From: Bacteroidota bacterium
Lineage (GTDB): Bacteria > Bacteroidota > Bacteroidia > Cytophagales > Cyclobacteriaceae
DNA length: 55,693 nt
NCBI GenBank assembly: GCA_947470895.1
Contig: CANIVF010000024.1
Coordinates: 1-55,693, forward strand
Direction of reading: 5' to 3'
In this document: positions 27,185 through 36,133 of the stretch, piece by piece
Numbering within the stretch: position 1 is the first letter of the stretch
Layout: the number at the start of each line of letters is the position of its first letter
Notes under the pieces: model-generated
Told to the model about the DNA's origin: nothing
Databases searched by the model: none
What the model saw: the letters and a program-made list of their open reading frames with translations, nothing else
Made by a program: the position numbers and the translations under genes

Positions 27185-27192
27185 CAAAGTTA
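27185..27192 (-). promoter_or_regulatory. Promoter of the OmpA/TPR lipoprotein gene (TAACTTTG)
   Basis: Exact -7 box on the minus strand with a TTG at 27214-27216, 21 nt upstream, as the -33 element. It overlaps the longest possible start codon and so rules that start out. Confidence 0.65.
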
Positions 27193-27268
27193 GCTTTAAA
27201 CCCGTTTTTTTTGCAATTATAGCTAAAAATATTACACTAATTCGAGTTATAATGCCCTATCTGAAGCT

Positions 27269-27276
27269 TATCTTTG
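27269..27276 (+). promoter_or_regulatory. -7 box of the small PspC gene (TATCTTTG)
   Basis: Exact match followed by C; predicts a leader of about 65-70 nt before the ATG at 27351. Confidence 0.5.
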
Positions 27277-27350
27277 CAGAGTTGAATTTTTGTCGATGAA
27301 CAGGCTTTAACTCAGGTAAACAGAAGTAGTTAGCGAAAAAAGAAATAATT

Positions 27351-27578
27351 ATGGCTGGATTAATAGATCGACTTCAACATTTTTTTGAAAAACATGCCTT
27401 TGGGGTTTGCACTGCCTTGGGCGAAAAGATTGGTTTGGCCACCTCTTCCATCCGATTGTTCTTCATTTATGCCTCTTTTTTAACCTTCGGATCACCGATA
27501 ATCATCTATCTTTCATTGGCATTTGTAATGAATATGCGCTCCCACCTAAGGAAGCGTAGCACAATCTGGGATTTCTAA
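27351..27578 (+). CDS. Small PspC-domain membrane protein
   Basis: A 75-aa protein consisting almost only of a PspC-like domain: GVCTALGEKIGLATSSIRLFF followed by a hydrophobic helix (IYASFLTFGSPIIIYLSLAFVM) and a basic tail. PspC proteins of the phage-shock family sense membrane stress; the short Bacteroidota versions are uncharacterised. It has its own -7 box and ends 3 nt from the convergent glycosyltransferase stop. A second PspC-type gene lies at the right end of the window. Confidence 0.8.
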   Translation: MAGLIDRLQHFFEKHAFGVCTALGEKIGLATSSIRLFFIYASFLTFGSPIIIYLSLAFVMNMRSHLRKRSTIWDF

Positions 27579-27581
27579 CAT

Positions 27582-28598
27582 TTATTTAAGATCGCCAAAC
27601 CTCTTTCTGCCAAGAAGAAAGTATTGAACAGGGAGCAGATTTCGGTAAACACCGTGAACCCGAAATACTCTTAACTTTTCTGCCAGCATTTTTCTTTTAG
27701 AAATATCGGTTCTCAGATTTTTGAAAAAATCCAGATGGGCTACCAGCACAGCTTTCGCATCGGCAGACTTGCCATGGATGAGGAAAAGTCCTGCAGCAAA
27801 CCAATCCAGCATGAGGCGGGCGGGAAGTTTCCAACATAACTCAGCGGGAGCCATGTGCTTAATCAGTAAGCTAAGTCCGTTTTTAAAGTTAAGATGAGTC
27901 TTCCTGGGGTTGGAGGAGGATAGGGTGCCTCCGCCCACATGATACACTTTGCTCTTACCTTCATAATATACCTTGTAACCTGCCCGGTTCAGTCTCCAGC
28001 AGAGATCAATTTCTTCCATATGCGCGAAGAAGTCTTCATCAAGGCCACCATAATTTTTAAAGATTTCGGCTTTTATGAAAAGGCAAGCGCCCGTGGCCCA
28101 AAACACCTCCCGTGTATCATTGTATTGATTATGGTCATCTTCAAGATTTGTAAAGATCCGGCCCCGGCAGAAAGGATATCCCAGCAAATCGATAAAACCA
28201 CCAGCTGCACCGGCATATTCGAATTTGTTTTTTTGGTGAAATGATAAAATTTTTGGCTGAGCTGCAGCGATGGAACCATCACTTTTTAATAGATTAATGA
28301 TTGGATCAATCCACCCTTCAGTTACTTCAACATCCGAATTGAGCAACACGAAATACTCTGCCTGTATTTTATAGAGGGCAAAATTATATCCACCACAGTA
28401 ACCACGATTACGATCAATCCTTAAAACCTCAACGTGTGTTGCAAACTCAGATTCAATCAATGAAATGGAATCATCGTTGGAGGCATTATCGGCCACAATG
28501 ATTTTTGCATGACCACTAAATTGAATGACAGAGGGAAGAAACTGCTTAAGAAAATTTCTCCCATTATAATTTAAGATGACAACCGCTACCTCGGTCAT
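27582..28598 (-). CDS. Family 2 glycosyltransferase
   Basis: A 338-aa GT-A fold enzyme: N-terminal VVILNYNGRNFLKQFLPS, nucleotide-binding VADNASNDDS near residue 36, the DxD-equivalent LNSDVEV near 85, and AHMEEIDLCWRLNRAGYKV near 190, which is the ED-x-D-W/R acceptor motif. It resembles rhamnosyltransferase-like GT2 proteins of surface polysaccharide synthesis. No transmembrane helix is clear except a hydrophobic patch near 260. The ATG overlaps the ebfC stop by 4 nt (ATGA). The substrate is unknown. Confidence 0.88.
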   Translation of the reverse strand: MTEVAVVILNYNGRNFLKQFLPSVIQFSGHAKIIVADNASNDDSISLIESEFATHVEVLRIDRNRGYCGGYNFALYKIQAEYFVLLNSDVEVTEGWIDPIINLLKSDGSIAAAQPKILSFHQKNKFEYAGAAGGFIDLLGYPFCRGRIFTNLEDDHNQYNDTREVFWATGACLFIKAEIFKNYGGLDEDFFAHMEEIDLCWRLNRAGYKVYYEGKSKVYHVGGGTLSSSNPRKTHLNFKNGLSLLIKHMAPAELCWKLPARLMLDWFAAGLFLIHGKSADAKAVLVAHLDFFKNLRTDISKRKMLAEKLRVFRVHGVYRNLLPVQYFLLGRKRFGDLK

Positions 28599-28930
28599 CC
28601 CATCAGGCTGCTTAAGTCCATGCCCGGGATGTTGGGCAATAATCCATCTGTGGCTTTCTTCAGTTGTTCTTTTGCCAGTACATCGGCTTCTTCTGAAGCT
28701 TTATTAACGGCAGCTACAACTAAATCCTGAACTAGTACTTTATCCTCCGCTTTCAGAATGAGTGGATCAATGTCGATGGCGATAATCTGTTTTTTACCAT
28801 TTACGATGGCGCGCACCATGCCTCCTCCAGCCTCACCCGATGCTTTTATATGAACTAAATTATCCTGAGCCTCCTTCATTCTTTGCTGCACTTCCTTCAT
28901 CTTGCCCATCATCTTCATCATGTCAAACAT
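28595..28930 (-). CDS. ebfC: YbaB/EbfC nucleoid-associated protein
   Basis: A 111-aa small dimeric DNA-binding protein. MFDMMKMMGKMKEVQQRMKE is the standard N-terminal helix; the central strands GGGMVRAIVNGKKQIIAIDIDP and the helix DLVVAAVNKASEEAD are typical. Family members bend or bridge DNA and are often near recR/dnaX, which is not the case here. It is transcribed from an exact -7 box 33 nt upstream and coupled to the glycosyltransferase. Confidence 0.93.
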   Translation of the reverse strand: MFDMMKMMGKMKEVQQRMKEAQDNLVHIKASGEAGGGMVRAIVNGKKQIIAIDIDPLILKAEDKVLVQDLVVAAVNKASEEADVLAKEQLKKATDGLLPNIPGMDLSSLMG

Positions 28931-28962
28931 AACCTTGGTGTTTTAGTAATTAATAGAATGGC

Positions 28963-28970
28963 CAAAGGTA
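28963..28970 (-). promoter_or_regulatory. -7 box of ebfC (TACCTTTG)
   Basis: Exact TAnnTTTG match on the minus strand, 33-40 nt before the ATG. Confidence 0.55.
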
Positions 28971-29004
28971 AATGATTTACTGCTAACCTAGAGAGGTCTA
29001 ACTG

Positions 29005-30909
29005 TCAGTTTGTTTTCTTGAGAAGGACCACAGTGCCTTCACGCGAAAAATTTCTTCCGGCCAGATCAGTAATTTTGGCAATCCAAACATACGTTCCTTC
29101 TGACATGATGCGTCCGCTTTGTGTGCCATCCCAGGGTGTGTTTTCCTCTGTGTAGAAAACCATCTTACCCCATCGGTCAAATATTTTAAGTTCCATCTTC
29201 ACGATGTATTGACCGAAGACGGAGAAAGTCTCGTTTTCCACCGGACCACTTCCATCAGGAGTAAAAGCAGTAGGATAAAATAAATTAGCTTCTTTAGTGA
29301 TTATAACCTGATTGGAAATTGAAGTGGTAAGACCAGATTCATTAGCATCAACTAATACACGATACTGTACAACCTGATTAATCAAATCCAATGGATCATC
29401 AACAAACATCGTATCAGCACCAACCGCTGTAGTACTCATAAGGCCACCACTTCGATCGAATTTTTGTATGCGATAATTTTTTACTCCATTTTTCCAGCCT
29501 TTAAATTTTGACCAGCGAAGCGTGATCGCATTCTTTTTATCAATTGCAGAGGATAATCTCACAGGACAAATCAGTGCTCCCTGCTGACTTACATTTTCGC
29601 ACAGATCTGAATAGTTAACCCGGTAACAAGAGTTTGACTCGGTGACATATCCGGCATCTGAAAATTCAAGTGTGGTTGTTTTACCCAGCTCACTAAATGC
29701 ACCATTATTTTGTGTTCGAAGAACGGTGTATTCAAACGGGTTAAAGAGCGGGTCTTGTTTCCACGTAAGTGTTACTCCTCCTTCTGCAACAACGGCTGAG
29801 GTATTATTAATTGGTGAAGGACTGGTTACCGTAAACGATTCTCCACATTTTTCAAGTGAAACACTTTTTGTTCCTCCAGGGTATAGACTCACAACGCGAT
29901 AGCAATAGTTGGTTTTACATACGACATCCACATCATTGAATGAAGCGGGTGATCCTGGTATCAGTGTGTAAGAAGTTCCTTCTCTTTGAATTTCAGTGGT
30001 GCTAACACCCAACCCTGAAGTGACCCACGTTAGTTTATTCACACCACTTTGAATGGCTAAATCAAAATTCTGACTGCAGACTGGAAATGAATAGGTATTT
30101 GTATTGGTGCAGGGATCAAACGCACTTAAACGGAAGCAGTAGAAATTGTCGTCTGCTTTAACGTTGGGAATGCTTGCTGAATTAACTCCATACAAAGTTT
30201 GAAATTGCTGAAATGTGTTTGAGTTGTTCACGGCAATTTCGAGTTTGAATTGGATGTTCGTTTGTGGTGTAAAGTCGAGCTTCAATTGGGTGGCATCGAT
30301 GGCAGAAAGTGTAGCGATCTGCGGAACGGCCAATGTGGTGATGGAAGTAAATGGTTGCACTTTTGCTGTGCAGTTGTCGGCCGAGTTAATGTCTTTTCCC
30401 CTTACACTGATATTAAAGTTTCCTGCCACTCCATAATTGTGCGTAGCAGTCTGGTTATTGTTATTGGGCATCACCACTTCGTTGGTTCCATCACTATTGA
30501 AATCAACAAAATACTGATCATAGCCTTTATCGGTGATCTTAATGGAAGTTTGTAATCCTGAGCAGCTGTAAACTTCAAACTCAGGTTGAATGTTTGGATC
30601 TACTGTGATGGTTATATCATCAGCACCGATACTCTGATAAAGAACAGAAAGTTTGAATGTGCCAGCCGTGGCATAGGTAAATGTGAAAAGATTTTGTTGC
30701 TGCGAGCCATTGCCCTGATAATCCATCAGACAAGGTTTGCCCGGAGTACATTCTCCGCTGGTGATCACATTGGTGTTGGTAATGGTAACGGTGAATGGAG
30801 CACATCCCTTGACCTCGTTTATCTGAAAGCGACCCAGCCGACTTGTGTATTGGGCATAAAGATTCCCTGCCAGGAAAATAAACGATGATATGATGATTAG
30901 TTTTTTCAA
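29005..30909 (-). CDS. Secreted protein with T9SS type B (gliding motility-associated) C-terminal domain
   Basis: A 634-aa secreted protein: signal peptide KKLIIISSFIFLAGNLYAQ; PKD-like domains (about 25-210: FTFTYATAGTFKLSV and HNYGVAGNFNISV); two or three fibronectin-like domains (about 215-530); and a C-terminal domain (about 540-634) with FYPTAFTPDGSG, ELKIFDRWGKMVF and PWDGTQSGRIMSEGTYVW, the gliding-motility-associated domain that targets cargo through type IX secretion. Translation starts with TTG, overlapping the hutH stop as TTGA. Probably an adhesin or structural surface protein; the ligand is unknown. Confidence 0.88.
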   Translation of the reverse strand: MKKLIIISSFIFLAGNLYAQYTSRLGRFQINEVKGCAPFTVTITNTNVITSGECTPGKPCLMDYQGNGSQQQNLFTFTYATAGTFKLSVLYQSIGADDITITVDPNIQPEFEVYSCSGLQTSIKITDKGYDQYFVDFNSDGTNEVVMPNNNNQTATHNYGVAGNFNISVRGKDINSADNCTAKVQPFTSITTLAVPQIATLSAIDATQLKLDFTPQTNIQFKLEIAVNNSNTFQQFQTLYGVNSASIPNVKADDNFYCFRLSAFDPCTNTNTYSFPVCSQNFDLAIQSGVNKLTWVTSGLGVSTTEIQREGTSYTLIPGSPASFNDVDVVCKTNYCYRVVSLYPGGTKSVSLEKCGESFTVTSPSPINNTSAVVAEGGVTLTWKQDPLFNPFEYTVLRTQNNGAFSELGKTTTLEFSDAGYVTESNSCYRVNYSDLCENVSQQGALICPVRLSSAIDKKNAITLRWSKFKGWKNGVKNYRIQKFDRSGGLMSTTAVGADTMFVDDPLDLINQVVQYRVLVDANESGLTTSISNQVIITKEANLFYPTAFTPDGSGPVENETFSVFGQYIVKMELKIFDRWGKMVFYTEENTPWDGTQSGRIMSEGTYVWIAKITDLAGRNFSREGTVVLLKKTN

Positions 30910-32402
30910 TCGGGCAGTTTTATATCTTTTAAAAATCGTTCAGCTTTTACGATATCATCGTGCAGCAAACGATCTGTTTCTATAAACGGAATCTGCTTTC
31001 TAAAATTATCCACTAATTCTTCAAGACGCGAAGAAGTTTTTAGCGGTCTGCGGAAATGAAGCGCCTGAGCTGCGGTGATCAATTCTATAGCGAGGATTGA
31101 ATACACGTTATTGACAATCCGGTGCACTTTGGTAGCGGCATTGGCGCCCATACTCACGTGGTCTTCTTGTCCATTGGAAGAAACTATCGAGTCGACTGAT
31201 GCGGGTGTACAGAGTTGTTTATTCTGACTTACTAACGATGCCGCTGTATACTGAGGGATCATTAAACCCGAATTGATGCCGGGATTTGCCACCAGGTAAT
31301 TGGGCAGATCGCGTGAGCCTGAGATGAGTTGATAGGTTCTGCGTTCTGAAATATTTCCAAGTTCTGCCAGCGCTATAGCAAGAAAATCCAATGAAAGCGC
31401 TAAGGGTTGTCCGTGAAAATTACCTGCTGAAATAATCTTATCTTCTTCCGGAAAAACATTAGGATTATCACTCACACCATTCACTTCGGTGAGCATGATG
31501 GAGGTCACATATTGAATGGCATCGTCACTGGCACCATGCACCTGAGGAATGCATCGGAATGAGTAAGGATCCTGAACATGTTTTTTATGTTGTGAGATAA
31601 TGGAGCTTCCTTTTAATAAATCTTTGATTTCTTTAGCCACTTTTAGTTGTCCTGCATGTGGACGAATCTGGTGAACCAGATCATCGAACGGTTCGATACG
31701 TCCATCAAATGCGTCCAGCGAAAGCGCACCAATGAGGTTGGCTAATTTTAAAATACGTGAAGCATGCAAGACACTCCACACCCCATAGGCGCTCATGAAT
31801 TGAGTGCCGTTCAGTAATGCTAATCCTTCTTTCGCTTTGAAGTGGATGCGTTCCCAACCCAGGGCACTTAACATTTCCCGACTGGAATAAATTTTTCCGA
31901 GGTAATGTACTTCGCCCAAGGCAATCAGAGGGAGGGAAAGATGTGCCAAGGGAGCTAAATCTCCTGAAGCGCCCAACGAACCCATTTCATACACTCTGGG
32001 CAGCACACGTTGATTAAACATATCGATCAATCGCTCAACGGTTTCCACCTGCACTCCGGAATAACCATAAGAGAGTGACTGTACTTTTAAGAATAACATC
32101 AACAGAACAATCTCGCGCGATACCTCGGGGCCAGTGCCACACGCGTGCGACATCACCAGGTTTTCCTGCAGCTGTTCTAACTGATCTTTGGGTATGTGCT
32201 TATTATAGAGTGAACCAAACCCGGTGTTGATGCCATAAATAGGATGGTAGGAAGATGTCAGTTTCTCATCCAGGTAATCACGGCAACGAATGATTTTTAC
32301 CCGTGCATCTTCCGACAAGGCAATCTTGGAATGACCATGCAGGATATGATCAAGTTCCTTTAAGGAGAGTTGTTTGTTGGATATGTGATGCGTTGGTTCC
32401 AT
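30906..32402 (-). CDS. hutH: Histidine ammonia-lyase
   Basis: Converts L-histidine to urocanate and ammonia. The 498-aa protein has the MIO-forming triad Ala-Ser-Gly in SLGASGDLAPLAHL near residue 143, GINTGFGSLYNK near 53, and the LVMSHACGTG segment whose Ser-His pair favours histidine over tyrosine or phenylalanine. NPNVFPEEDKIISAGNFHG near 328 is also typical. The ATG at 32402 is preferred to a TTG 36 nt earlier. It follows hisS by 38 nt and precedes the T9SS cargo gene. The other hut genes are absent from the window. Confidence 0.9.
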   Translation of the reverse strand: MEPTHHISNKQLSLKELDHILHGHSKIALSEDARVKIIRCRDYLDEKLTSSYHPIYGINTGFGSLYNKHIPKDQLEQLQENLVMSHACGTGPEVSREIVLLMLFLKVQSLSYGYSGVQVETVERLIDMFNQRVLPRVYEMGSLGASGDLAPLAHLSLPLIALGEVHYLGKIYSSREMLSALGWERIHFKAKEGLALLNGTQFMSAYGVWSVLHASRILKLANLIGALSLDAFDGRIEPFDDLVHQIRPHAGQLKVAKEIKDLLKGSSIISQHKKHVQDPYSFRCIPQVHGASDDAIQYVTSIMLTEVNGVSDNPNVFPEEDKIISAGNFHGQPLALSLDFLAIALAELGNISERRTYQLISGSRDLPNYLVANPGINSGLMIPQYTAASLVSQNKQLCTPASVDSIVSSNGQEDHVSMGANAATKVHRIVNNVYSILAIELITAAQALHFRRPLKTSSRLEELVDNFRKQIPFIETDRLLHDDIVKAERFLKDIKLPD

Positions 32403-32440
32403 GTATAATAGTTGGCAGTAGGCAGGAGCAATAGGCAATC

Positions 32441-33805
32441 CTACTTAAAAGTATCAAGTATTTTTTCGATTGTTAGTTTTTGTTGTTCACCCGTTTTCAT
32501 GTTTTTGAAGGCAAGCAATCCGCTTTTCATTTCTTCTGATCCAATCACGATGGTATAAGGAACCATTTTCTTATTAGCAAAATCCAATTGTTTTTGGATT
32601 TTTACGGAGTCGGGATAAATCTCGGATGCAATGCTATTATCACGAAGGGCTTGTAACATTTTCAAACCATAGCGCTTACTATCTTCATCGAAATGAGCAA
32701 TCAATACCTGGGTTGAGATTTGTGCTTCCTGTGGAAAGAGTTTTAATTCTTCCATGGCATCATAAAGACGATCTACGCCAAATGAAAAACCAACGCCTGA
32801 AACTCCAGGCAAGCCAAATACTCCAGTCAGGTTATCATATCGACCACCACCACTAACGCTACCAATGGAAACATTATTGATTTTCACTTCAAAGATGCAA
32901 CCTGTGTAATAGCTAAGACCACGGGCCAAAGCAATGTCAAATTCGACATGAGCTTCATTGGCCCCATAACCATTAAGTAAATTCAATACCTCTTTGAAAT
33001 CGGTAATCCCTTTTTGTTCGGATGTAGTGTTTGAGAATTTTCTTGAAATAAATTCAAGCTTTTGCTGGGTGGAACCCTTAAAATTCAGAATCTCAAACAA
33101 GGTGATGAGACTGGTTTCAGAAAAACCACGTCCTCGTAATTCTTCCTTTACATTTTCTTCACCAATTTTGTCGAGCTTATCAATCGCTACAAAAAGAGAA
33201 GATTCATTTCCTTTTGCTTCACATAACTCTGCTAAACTGGAAAGAATCGCACGATGATTGATTTTAATGGAATAGTCTTCAATCCTCAATCGTTTAAATA
33301 CCTCTTTAATCATCAATACGATTTCCGCTTCGCAGAGTAGTGAATCAGTGCCTACAACATCGGCATCGCATTGGTAAAACTCGCGGTAACGTGACTTTGC
33401 AGGACGATCTCCTCGCCAAACAGGTTGAATTTGGTATCGCTTAAAAGGGAAAGTTATCTCATGACGATTCATTACCACATACCTCGCAAATGGTACAGTA
33501 AGATCATAGCGAAGACCTTTTTCAGAAATATCAAAAGCTATTCCTTTCGAGTTTTTGCTTTCCAGTTTTTCAGCATCTACATCTTTCAGAAAATCACCTG
33601 AATTTAGGACCTTAAAAAGTAGTTGATCCCCTTCCTCCCCATATTTCCCTGTAAGGGTGGTCAGGTTTTCCATGGCAGGGGTTTCCAGGGGCTGAAAGCC
33701 ATATTTCTGAAATACTTTCTTAATATTTTCGAGAATAAACTGCCGCTTGGCCATCTGAGCCGGGCCAAAGTCGCGTGTGCCTTTCGGTAAAGTGGGTTTT
33801 TCCAT
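32441..33805 (-). CDS. hisS: Histidyl-tRNA synthetase
   Basis: Class II synthetase charging tRNA-His. The 454-aa protein begins KPTLPKGTRDFGP (class II motif 1 region), has motif 2 PVWRGDRPAKSRYREFYQCDAD near residue 130, the histidine-specific ARGLSYYTGCIFE near 294, motif 3 SGGGRYDNL ... GVGFSFGVDRL near 320-345, and a C-terminal anticodon domain. It heads a likely operon with hutH and the T9SS cargo gene. Confidence 0.96.
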   Translation of the reverse strand: MEKPTLPKGTRDFGPAQMAKRQFILENIKKVFQKYGFQPLETPAMENLTTLTGKYGEEGDQLLFKVLNSGDFLKDVDAEKLESKNSKGIAFDISEKGLRYDLTVPFARYVVMNRHEITFPFKRYQIQPVWRGDRPAKSRYREFYQCDADVVGTDSLLCEAEIVLMIKEVFKRLRIEDYSIKINHRAILSSLAELCEAKGNESSLFVAIDKLDKIGEENVKEELRGRGFSETSLITLFEILNFKGSTQQKLEFISRKFSNTTSEQKGITDFKEVLNLLNGYGANEAHVEFDIALARGLSYYTGCIFEVKINNVSIGSVSGGGRYDNLTGVFGLPGVSGVGFSFGVDRLYDAMEELKLFPQEAQISTQVLIAHFDEDSKRYGLKMLQALRDNSIASEIYPDSVKIQKQLDFANKKMVPYTIVIGSEEMKSGLLAFKNMKTGEQQKLTIEKILDTFK

Positions 33806-33830
33806 ATCTAAAACGGGGCAATTTAATCAC

Positions 33831-33889
33831 TAAGCCACAGATTCACTGATTTTAAAGCTAAATAGAAATAATCTGTGATTGTGTGGCTG
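33831..33889. repeat. Imperfect inverted repeat between hisS and the small basic gene
   Basis: AGCCACAGATTCAC at about 33832-33845 and GTGATTGTGTGGCT at about 33875-33888 are near reverse complements (two mismatches) separated by about 29 nt. It sits between divergent genes and could be a regulatory palindrome or a copy of a dispersed intergenic repeat. Confidence 0.4.
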
Positions 33890-33907
33890 TAATTTGCAAA
33901 ACCTGCT

Positions 33908-33915
33908 TATTTTTG
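33908..33915 (+). promoter_or_regulatory. -7 box of the small basic protein gene (TATTTTTG)
   Basis: Exact match followed by C, ending 21 nt before the ATG at 33937. It fixes the short reading of this gene over an upstream in-frame start. Confidence 0.6.
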
Positions 33916-33936
33916 CAGCCTTTAAAAGAAAGAGCC

Positions 33937-34092
33937 ATGTCAGTAACACGATTGAAAAGAAAGAGCCGTAAGGATAAGGGAAAATCAGCTCGCAGAAGAA
34001 CAGCCCTTAAAACCCAAAACTTTAAGCCTGTGGCTAAAGCGGTTGATATCGAAAAGATCAAAGAAGAGTTTAAAGCCAAGTTGGCAAAATAA
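33937..34092 (+). CDS. 51-aa highly basic protein of unknown function
   Basis: A 51-residue protein, about 40 percent lysine or arginine: SVTRLKRKSRKDKGKSARRR, then TALKTQNFKPVAKAVD and a charged amphipathic end. The composition resembles ribosome-associated or nucleic-acid-binding peptides, but I do not recognise a named family. Its own exact promoter box and a good terminator mark it as a real, separately transcribed gene. It is divergent from hisS. The function is unknown; an RNA-binding role is only a guess from charge. Confidence 0.7.
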   Translation: MSVTRLKRKSRKDKGKSARRRTALKTQNFKPVAKAVDIEKIKEEFKAKLAK

Positions 34093-34113
34093 TTTTCTGG
34101 TATTCATTCATGA

Positions 34114-34147
34114 GCCGATGGAATCTTCCGTTGGCTTTTTGTTTTTG
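34114..34147 (+). terminator. Rho-independent terminator of the small basic protein gene
   Basis: A 10-bp stem (GCCGATGGAA / TTCCGTTGGC, two wobble pairs) followed by TTTTTGTTTTT. Confidence 0.8.
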
Positions 34148-34171
34148 TAGCCATCGGTAATGGCCGAACTG

Positions 34172-34678
34172 CTACTTTAAAGCACCCCGCTTACCCAATT
34201 CAATCACTTCCATGTTTTTAATTTCTTTTCCGATCACTTCAAAGCGCACAATGGTTTTGATGTGGTGAAAGCCATGATTGCCCGCAGCTCCGGGATTCAG
34301 ATACAATAGATTCTTGTAGTTAGGATCTTTCTTCACCCGCAAAATGTGCGAATGACCGCAGATGAAAACATCGGGTCTTCGTTCTTTAAAGACCTTTTTA
34401 ACGCGTGGATTATAACTGGGGGGGACTCCGCCAATGTGGGTCATCCATACGGTAAGTCCTTCGCAGTCAAACCATAAATCTTCCGGATAGCGCACCTGCA
34501 TATCCTGATCATCGATGTTGCCGAACACGGCCCTCAGGGGTTTGATTTTCTCTAATTCATCCACCACGGCACGATCACCAATGTCACCGGCATGCCAGAT
34601 TTCATCGCAATCTTTAAAGTAGTCAAGAACTTTTGGATCGAGGTAACTATGTGTATCAGAAAGAAGGCCAAACTTCAT
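34172..34678 (-). CDS. YfcE/MJ0936-type metallophosphoesterase
   Basis: A 168-aa calcineurin-like phosphoesterase. All metal-site motifs are present: LLSDTHSY (D-x-H) near residue 7, HAGDIGD near 35, FGNIDDQD (GNxD) near 52, MTHIGG near 80 and ICGHSHIL (GHxH) near 105, then NPGAAGNHG. Members hydrolyse small phosphodiesters; the natural substrate is usually unknown. It lies 57 nt after the DEAD-box helicase on the same strand without a promoter box of its own, so it is probably the second gene of that unit. Confidence 0.9.
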   Translation of the reverse strand: MKFGLLSDTHSYLDPKVLDYFKDCDEIWHAGDIGDRAVVDELEKIKPLRAVFGNIDDQDMQVRYPEDLWFDCEGLTVWMTHIGGVPPSYNPRVKKVFKERRPDVFICGHSHILRVKKDPNYKNLLYLNPGAAGNHGFHHIKTIVRFEVIGKEIKNMEVIELGKRGALK

Positions 34679-34735
34679 GATTGAAAATTAATCAATCTGA
34701 AGATTGGCCTCAAATGCCGTTAAGCAAATTGACTA

Positions 34736-36133
34736 TTAATAATTCTTTTCGCTCGACATACTTTTCCAATCGCGGCTTGGTCTTCTTGCTGAAGAAGAAG
34801 CGTTGGAATTTCTGGAAGAAGATGATGAATTAGAATTTCTGGAAGATGAGGCAGTAGCTGATGATGCCGAAGTGGAGTTACCGTTCGATGATGAACGTTT
34901 GAATCCTCCCGACTTAAATCCACCTGATCTGCGTTGACCTTGTGATCTGTTTTGATTTTGTGGCTTCGGAGCTTCAACACGATCCATTGAAGTGTTATTC
35001 ATTGGATATGGATTATTTTCAGCCAACGGCACTGATTTGCCAATCAGTTTCTGAATGTCTTTCAAATAAGCTTTCTCCTCTCCATCGCAGAACGAAATGG
35101 AAATACCACTAGCTCCGGCACGACCTGTGCGACCAATGCGGTGCACATACGTTTCTGGTATGTTCGGTAATTCATAATTGATTACGTGCGATAATTCATC
35201 GATATCAATACCGCGAGCGGCAATGTCGGTAGCCACCAATACGCGTGTTTGCTGTGATTTGAAATTACTTAATGCACGCTGACGCGCATTTTGTGATTTG
35301 TTACCGTGAATAGCTTCGGCAATGATTCCTGCGCGATTTAAATCTTTCGCTACACGATCAGCGCCATGTTTGGTGCGTGTAAATACCAATGCGGTATTAA
35401 TCACATCATCTTTTAACAGGTGAAGTAACAATAACCTTTTGTTGTTCTTTTCTACGAAATAAAGTTCCTGCTTCACGGTGTTGGCCGTAGAAGAAACCGG
35501 AGTTACTTCAACGCGCACCGGATTGGTTAAAATTGTATCAGCTAGTTTCGAAATTTCAGATGGCATAGTAGCCGAGAAGAAAATCGTTTGACGCTTGGCA
35601 GGAATACGAGCGACAATCTTTTTCACATCATGGATAAAACCCATGTCGAGCATGCGATCGGCTTCATCCAACACAAACATTTTAACGTGTTCAAGACGCA
35701 CATAGCGCTGATCCATTAAGTCGAGTAAACGACCTGGTGTTGCAATCAGAATATCTACTCCGGCACGAAGAGCATCGGTTTGTGAACGTTGTGGTACACC
35801 ACCAAAAATGACCGTGTGCTTGATACGAAGCAATTTTCCGTAAGAAGTGAAACTTTCACCAATCTGAATGGCCAACTCGCGGGTTGGTGTTAGTATTAGT
35901 GCTTTTATTCCGGCAGGTCCTTTTTTATAAAGTTCGTCCTGGTGAAGAAGTTGAAGAATAGGAATGGCAAAAGCAGCGGTTTTTCCAGTGCCTGTTTGGG
36001 CACAACCCAATAAGTCTTTACGTTCCAGTAATACGGGAATAGATTGTTGTTGAATCGGAGTTGGTTTGGTATAACCTTCTACGGCCAACGATTTTAAAAT
36101 AGGTTCAATGAGATTTAATTTTTCAAATGACAT
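34736..36133 (-). CDS. DEAD-box RNA helicase (RhlE-like) with Ser/Asn-rich tail
   Basis: ATP-dependent RNA helicase of 465 aa. Motifs in order: Q motif [11 protein letters not shown] near residue 23, motif I AQTGTGKT near 45, [17 protein letters not shown] in [10 protein letters not shown] near 155, SAT near 185, ARGIDI and [10 protein letters not shown] near 325-345. The last 90 residues are low complexity: [14 protein letters not shown] followed by serine/asparagine repeats and an arginine-rich end, as in RhlE-type RNA-binding tails. A long leader of about 115 nt with hairpins precedes the ATG. Confidence 0.93.
   Translation of the reverse strand: MSFEKLNLIEPILKSLAVEGYTKPTPIQQQSIPVLLERKDLLGCAQTGTGKTAAFAIPILQLLHQDELYKKGPAGIKALILTPTRELAIQIGESFTSYGKLLRIKHTVIFGGVPQRSQTDALRAGVDILIATPGRLLDLMDQRYVRLEHVKMFVLDEADRMLDMGFIHDVKKIVARIPAKRQTIFFSATMPSEISKLADTILTNPVRVEVTPVSSTANTVKQELYFVEKNNKRLLLLHLLKDDVINTALVFTRTKHGADRVAKDLNRAGIIAEAIHGNKSQNARQRALSNFKSQQTRVLVATDIAARGIDIDELSHVINYELPNIPETYVHRIGRTGRAGASGISISFCDGEEKAYLKDIQKLIGKSVPLAENNPYPMNNTSMDRVEAPKPQNQNRSQGQRRSGGFKSGGFKRSSSNGNSTSASSATASSSRNSNSSSSSRNSNASSSARRPSRDWKSMSSEKNY

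Noticed and set aside
34720-34980. 86-codon minus-strand frame inside the helicase tail region
   Set aside because: It is a shadow of the repetitive Ser/Asn-coding DNA in another frame, with histidine/leucine-rich low-complexity text.
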